DNA from: Desulfovibrio sp.
GTDB lineage: Bacteria; Desulfobacterota; Desulfovibrionia; Desulfovibrionales; Desulfovibrionaceae
DNA: 5,515 nucleotides
Direction: 5' to 3'
Assembly (NCBI GenBank): GCA_022837365.1
Contig: JALHHV010000108.1
Location: 436-5,950 of the forward strand
Each line of letters begins with the position of its first letter. Within the stretch, counting starts at the first letter, position 1. Below, piece by piece: positions 1-5,515 of the stretch. A program made the translations under genes and the position numbers. Below the pieces are notes generated by a model, which did not search any database, had not been told where the DNA came from, and saw nothing but the letters and a program-made list of their open reading frames with translations.

Positions 1-372
1 CGCCCCTTCTTCGAGGCCGCCCAGATGGCCCCCTACGCGGGCCGCACCATCGAACTGACCCTTGCGGTGCCCCACCCGGAATGGCCGGGCCGCCGCAAGT
101 TCCGGGGGGACATCGTGCGGGTGGAAGGCGACGCCCTCACCTTCCTGCCCGACGCCGCGCCCGCACCCGGCGAAGCCCCCGCCCCCCTCACCGTGGCGTG
201 GGACGACGTGAAGCAGGCGCACCTCGTCCACATCTTTCCCGACACGACCCGGCCCCAGCCCGGCGGCAAGACCGGCCAGCGCAAGAAGGCGCAGCCGAAA
301 AAGCCCGCACGCGGCGGCGCGCCGCACGACGACACCACGGACCAGGGCACCGATCCGGAGGAACACCCATGA
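1..372 (+). CDS. rimP: Ribosome maturation factor RimP, C-terminal part (5' end outside window)
   Basis: RimP binds the free 30S subunit and helps it mature. Reading frame 1 is open from the first base to the TGA at 370-372 and gives 123 residues. The fragment opens with RPFFEAAQ, like the segment joining the two RimP domains (usually ending in dRPlf). It continues into the SH3-like C-terminal domain: YAGRTIELTL, RRKFRGDIVRVEGDALTF and LTVAWDDVKQAHLVHIF match the family pattern of a beta barrel ending in an 'i.KA.Lv' strand. After this comes a tail of about 45 residues, first basic (GQRKKAQPKKPARGG) and then acidic, that is not part of the core fold. The ATG at 25 is internal and not the true start, because homology extends upstream of it. 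The stop overlaps the nusA start, as expected for the rimP-nusA pair. Identification rests on fold-level motifs plus gene order and is strong. Confidence 0.9.
   Translation, partial: RPFFEAAQMAPYAGRTIELTLAVPHPEWPGRRKFRGDIVRVEGDALTFLPDAAPAPGEAPAPLTVAWDDVKQAHLVHIFPDTTRPQPGGKTGQRKKAQPKKPARGGAPHDDTTDQGTDPEEHP
357..362 (+). promoter_or_regulatory. Ribosome binding site of nusA
   Basis: GGAGGA lies 6 nt upstream of the ATG at 369, inside the last codons of rimP. This near-consensus Shine-Dalgarno fixes the nusA start at 369 rather than at any upstream in-frame codon. Combined with the ATGA stop/start overlap it suggests translational coupling of nusA to rimP. Confidence 0.8.
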
Positions 373-1745
373 GCCTGGAACTCAAGAAGGCCATCGACCA
401 GATCAGCAAGGACAAGGGTCTTGACCGCGACATGCTGATCGACACCCTGGAGGAAGCCGTCCGCACCTCCGTGGCCCGCAAGTTCGGCGACGAGATGGAC
501 GCCGAAGTCAGCTACAACGACGAGACCGGCGAGATCGACGTCTACCAGTTCAAGATCGTCGTGAAGAAGGTCGAGAACCCCAACAGCGAAATTTCGCTCG
601 ATGACGCGCGCACCCACGACCCCAGCGTGCAGCTGGACGACGAAATGGGCTTCCGCGTGAAGATCGAGGACCTTGGCCGCATCGCCGCCCAGTCGGCCAA
701 GCAGGTGATCATCCAGCGCATGCGCGACGCCGAGCAGGAGATCATCTACGAGGAATACAAGGACCGCCGGGGCGAGATCGTCAGCGGCATCATCCAGCGC
801 CGCGACAAGGCCGGGTGGATCATCAACCTCGGCCGCACCGAGGCGCTGCTGCCCAAGGAAGAGCAGATCCCGCGCGAACACTACAAGCGCGGCGACCGGG
901 TGCAGGCCATCCTCATCGACGTGCGCAAGGAAGGACGCGGCCCGCAGGTCATCGTCTCGCGCGCGCACCGCGACTACATGGCGGCCCTGTTCCGCCGCGA
1001 GGTGCCCGAGGTGGACGACGGCACCGTGCAGATCATGGGCGTGGCCCGCGACCCCGGAAGCCGCGCCAAGGCGGCCGTCATGTCGCGCGACCGCGACGTG
1101 GATCCGGTGGGCGCGTGCGTGGGCATTCGCGGTTCGCGCATCCAGAACATCGTGCAGGAAATGCGCGGCGAGCGCATCGACATCGTGGTCTGGAGCCCGG
1201 ACATCGCCACCTACGCCCGCAACGCCCTGTCCCCGGCGGTGATCTCGCGCATCGTGGTGGACGAGGAAGAAAACCTGCTCGAAGTCATCGTGCCCGACGA
1301 CCAGCTGACCAACGCCATCGGCCGCAAGGGCCAGAACGTGAAGCTGGCCGCCAAGCTGCTGGGCTGGAAGATAGATATCTACACCGAAACCCGCTACAAC
1401 GAGGCCAACGCCATCGGACGCGGGCTCGAACAGATCGCCAGCGTCGCCGAAATCTCCATCGAACAGTTCATCGCGGCAGGGTTCCAGTCCATCGAGCGCC
1501 TGCGCGAGGCCGACGACGAGGAACTTTCCTCGGCGCTGGGCCTTGCGCCGGGCAAGATCGCCGACCTGCGCGCGGCCATCAACTTCCTTGCGCCCCAGGC
1601 GCAGGGCGAGGCCGACGCGGCCGCCGGGCCGGAGGCGGAAGCCATCCCGGACGCCGACCAGGAAGCCGCCCCGCAGGACGCGGATGCGGCCCCTGTTCCT
1701 GGCCATGACGCGGACCAGGGAACCGAAGCCGAAGCGAAGGAATAG
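369..1745 (+). CDS. nusA: Transcription termination/antitermination factor NusA
   Basis: NusA binds RNA polymerase and nascent RNA, and modulates pausing, intrinsic termination and antitermination. The protein has 458 residues and starts MSLELKKAIDQISKDKGLDR, a typical NusA beginning. Domains in order: the polymerase-binding N-terminal domain (about 1-130, including the segment IAAQSAKQVIIQRMRDAE); an S1 RNA-binding domain (about 135-200); KH1, with the GXXG loop GIRG at 252-255; and KH2, with GRKG at 318-321 followed by the conserved QNVKLAAKLLGWKIDIY. Residues about 358-408 form a helical, helix-hairpin-helix-like segment of the kind found in NusA C-termini. They are followed by a low-complexity Ala/Asp/Glu tail (409-458). 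E. coli NusA has two acidic repeats (about 495 aa); here one such unit and a disordered acidic tail are seen. The start overlaps the rimP stop and has a good ribosome binding site. The ylxR gene begins 7 nt after the stop. Confidence 0.97.
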   Translation: MSLELKKAIDQISKDKGLDRDMLIDTLEEAVRTSVARKFGDEMDAEVSYNDETGEIDVYQFKIVVKKVENPNSEISLDDARTHDPSVQLDDEMGFRVKIEDLGRIAAQSAKQVIIQRMRDAEQEIIYEEYKDRRGEIVSGIIQRRDKAGWIINLGRTEALLPKEEQIPREHYKRGDRVQAILIDVRKEGRGPQVIVSRAHRDYMAALFRREVPEVDDGTVQIMGVARDPGSRAKAAVMSRDRDVDPVGACVGIRGSRIQNIVQEMRGERIDIVVWSPDIATYARNALSPAVISRIVVDEEENLLEVIVPDDQLTNAIGRKGQNVKLAAKLLGWKIDIYTETRYNEANAIGRGLEQIASVAEISIEQFIAAGFQSIERLREADDEELSSALGLAPGKIADLRAAINFLAPQAQGEADAAAGPEAEAIPDADQEAAPQDADAAPVPGHDADQGTEAEAKE

Positions 1746-1747
1746 TA

Positions 1748-1771
1748 CGCGGATGGATGACGCCATCCGCG
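1748..1771 (+). promoter_or_regulatory. Hairpin enclosing the ylxR start codon
   Basis: CGCGGATGG (1748-1756) is perfectly complementary to CCATCCGCG (1763-1771), giving a 9-bp stem with a 6-nt loop (ATGACG). The ylxR ATG (1753-1755) sits in the left arm. The structure begins 3 nt after the nusA stop codon, so a ribosome finishing nusA would cover and open it. The complementarity is seen directly; a role in coupling ylxR translation to nusA translation is inference. There is no T-run, so it does not look like a terminator. Confidence 0.6.
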
Positions 1772-2000
1772 GGAAGCACATACCATTACGCACCTGCGTC
1801 ATATGCAGGCGCCGCTTTGCAAAGCGCGAGCTTCTGCGGTACGTCCCCCCGACGGACGCCGCCGGGGCGGGGGCCGACCCCGTTCCGGACGAAAGGCAGA
1901 TACTGCCTGGACGGGGGGTCTACGTATGCGAAAGCCCCGAATGCCGGGAGCGATTCCGGAAGTTCGGCGGCTGGCGGAGGAAGCGCAAGGGGGTTCAGGA

Positions 2001-2004
<4 letters not shown>
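1753..2004 (+). CDS. ylxR: YlxR family RNA-binding protein (DUF448)
   Basis: This small basic protein of 83 residues belongs to the family encoded between nusA and infB in many bacteria. Members are nucleic-acid binding, and the Bacillus subtilis homologue has been reported to modulate RNase P. Family signatures are clear: [21 protein letters not shown] near the start, with the CxxC pair, then [18 protein letters not shown], which contains the GRG-Y loop and a second cysteine pair, and a very basic end ([10 protein letters not shown]). The four cysteines suggest metal binding in this lineage; this is inference. The start at 1753 is the only ATG before the conserved core. A possible ribosome binding site, AAGGA at 1737-1741, lies 11 nt upstream and overlaps the end of nusA. 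The start codon is inside a perfect hairpin. Codon use differs visibly from the neighbours (three ATA, one TTA, several AGG, one CGA). The stop overlaps the infB start. Confidence 0.9.
1987..1993 (+). promoter_or_regulatory. Ribosome binding site of infB
   Basis: AAGGGGG lies 7 nt upstream of the ATG at 2001, within the last codons of ylxR. It supports 2001 as the infB start in preference to the upstream in-frame ATG at 1803, which would place about 66 residues of out-of-frame ylxR sequence before the conserved IF2 N-terminus. Confidence 0.7.
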
Positions 2005-5156
<3,152 letters not shown>

Positions 5157-5177
5157 CGGGTTCTGTTGTATACGCCT

Positions 5178-5214
5178 CCGGCGGGCAGGGGGCTTGCGCC
5201 CCCTGCACCCCCGG
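5178..5214 (+). terminator. Strong stem-loop after infB; terminator, RNA-stability element or dispersed palindrome
   Basis: GCAGGGGGC (5185-5193) pairs perfectly with GCCCCCTGC (5198-5206) around a TTGC loop. After a bulged A (5207), the stem can extend outward: 5183-5184 with 5208-5209, a C-C mismatch (5182/5210), then 5178-5181 with 5211-5214. Only three Ts follow (5215-5217), so it is not a classical intrinsic terminator. It starts 21 nt after the infB stop. It could terminate some transcripts, protect the infB 3' end, or be a copy of a dispersed GC-rich palindrome. The structure is seen; the role is inference. Confidence 0.6.
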
Positions 5215-5241
5215 TTTGCCGTCAACGGACTTGCAACCGCT

Positions 5242-5255
5242 GCGCCCCATGGCGC
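5242..5255 (+). promoter_or_regulatory. Short hairpin just before the ylxP start
   Basis: GCGCC (5242-5246) pairs with GGCGC (5251-5255) around a CCAT loop. It ends 9 nt before the DUF503 ATG at 5265, where a Shine-Dalgarno would normally lie, and no purine-rich ribosome binding site is visible there. A five-pair GC stem can easily arise by chance in such DNA, so a regulatory role is only a possibility. Confidence 0.3.
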
Positions 5256-5264
5256 GATATTCCC

Positions 5265-5515
5265 ATGATCATCGGCGTGCTCACGGTGGAATTCGAGTTG
5301 CACGGCAACGATTCCCTGAAAGGGAAGCGGCGCATCGCCAGCAGCCTGAAGACGAAGGTGCGCAACACCTTCAACGTGTCCATCGCCGAGGTGCGCAACC
5401 AGGATTCCCTGACCCGGCTGTCGCTGGCCGTGGTTTCGGTGAGCAACAGCGAACGGCACCTGCAAAGCCGTCTCGACAAGTGCCTGGCCATGATCGAGGC
5501 CGTGTGCCCCGAGGA
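5265..5515 (+). CDS. ylxP: DUF503 / YlxP family protein (3' end outside window)
   Basis: The frame starting at ATG 5265 is open to the window end and gives 83 codons. The protein begins MIIGVLTVEFELHGNDSLKG, followed by KRRIASSLKTKVRNTFNVSIAEV. This matches the DUF503 pattern 'MIVGVLtlel...SLKdKRrvvkSLkdrlrnrFNVSvAEv', and the later segment SLAVVSVSNSERHLQSRLDK fits as well. Family members are about 95 residues, so probably only 10-15 are missing. The family is commonly encoded between infB and rbfA; its molecular function is not established. ATG 5265 is the only upstream in-frame start and gives the family's usual N-terminus, but no Shine-Dalgarno precedes it. The gene follows infB after 108 nt containing two hairpins. 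It may be co-transcribed with infB or partly separated from it by the stem-loop. Confidence 0.88.
   Translation, partial: MIIGVLTVEFELHGNDSLKGKRRIASSLKTKVRNTFNVSIAEVRNQDSLTRLSLAVVSVSNSERHLQSRLDKCLAMIEAVCPE

Noticed and set aside
81..368. Upstream in-frame extension of nusA from ATG 81
   Set aside because: This would add 96 Arg/Pro/Gly-rich residues that overlap rimP out of frame. The ATG at 369 has a good ribosome binding site and yields the family's usual N-terminus.
33..1802. Long open frame on the minus strand (589 codons) opposite rimP-nusA
   Set aside because: It is an antisense shadow of nusA with composition set by GC-rich third positions. It has no domain signature, and it crosses two well-supported genes.
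1803..2000. Upstream in-frame extension of infB from ATG 1803
   Set aside because: It overlaps ylxR out of frame and has no IF2-like content. The ATG at 2001, with AAGGGGG upstream, begins the conserved IF2_N domain directly.
5231..5261. Possible sigma70-type promoter for ylxP (TTGCAA ... GATATT)
   Set aside because: Spacing is 19 nt, the -10 match is poor, and the transcript would start at about the ATG. This is too weak to annotate.

Overview
This is a high-GC bacterial segment carrying part of the conserved nusA-infB operon, entirely on the + strand. In order it holds the 3' end of rimP, complete nusA, complete ylxR (DUF448), complete infB (IF2), and the 5' end of a DUF503/YlxP gene that runs off the window. 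The GC-rich third codon positions, the gene order, the long Ala/Pro/Gly-rich IF2 N-terminus and the GC-rich intergenic hairpin suggest a Desulfovibrio-type organism (Desulfovibrionaceae, Desulfobacterota). That placement is an inference from general likeness, not a database match.

Layout: 1-372 is the C-terminal part of RimP. Its TGA overlaps the nusA ATG (ATGA). nusA occupies 369-1745. A 7-nt gap leads to ylxR (1753-2004), whose start codon lies inside a 9-bp hairpin. The ylxR TGA overlaps the infB ATG (ATGA again). infB occupies 2001-5156. A 108-nt intergenic region follows, with one strong extended stem-loop (5178-5214) and one small one (5242-5255). The DUF503 gene starts at 5265 and is still open at 5515.

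The genes serve ribosome maturation (RimP), transcription elongation, termination and antitermination (NusA), RNA binding (YlxR), and translation initiation (IF2). Tight spacing and overlapping start/stop codons point to one transcript with translational coupling. No promoter for the operon is in the window; it should lie upstream of rimP.

This is a housekeeping region and I see no new defence, mobile or biosynthetic system. The points worth a second look are within the operon: the hairpin over the ylxR start and the rare-codon richness of that gene, the repeat-rich disordered N-terminus of IF2 with a recurring RVIxRP-like motif, a possible internal start for a short IF2 form, and the structured infB-ylxP gap.
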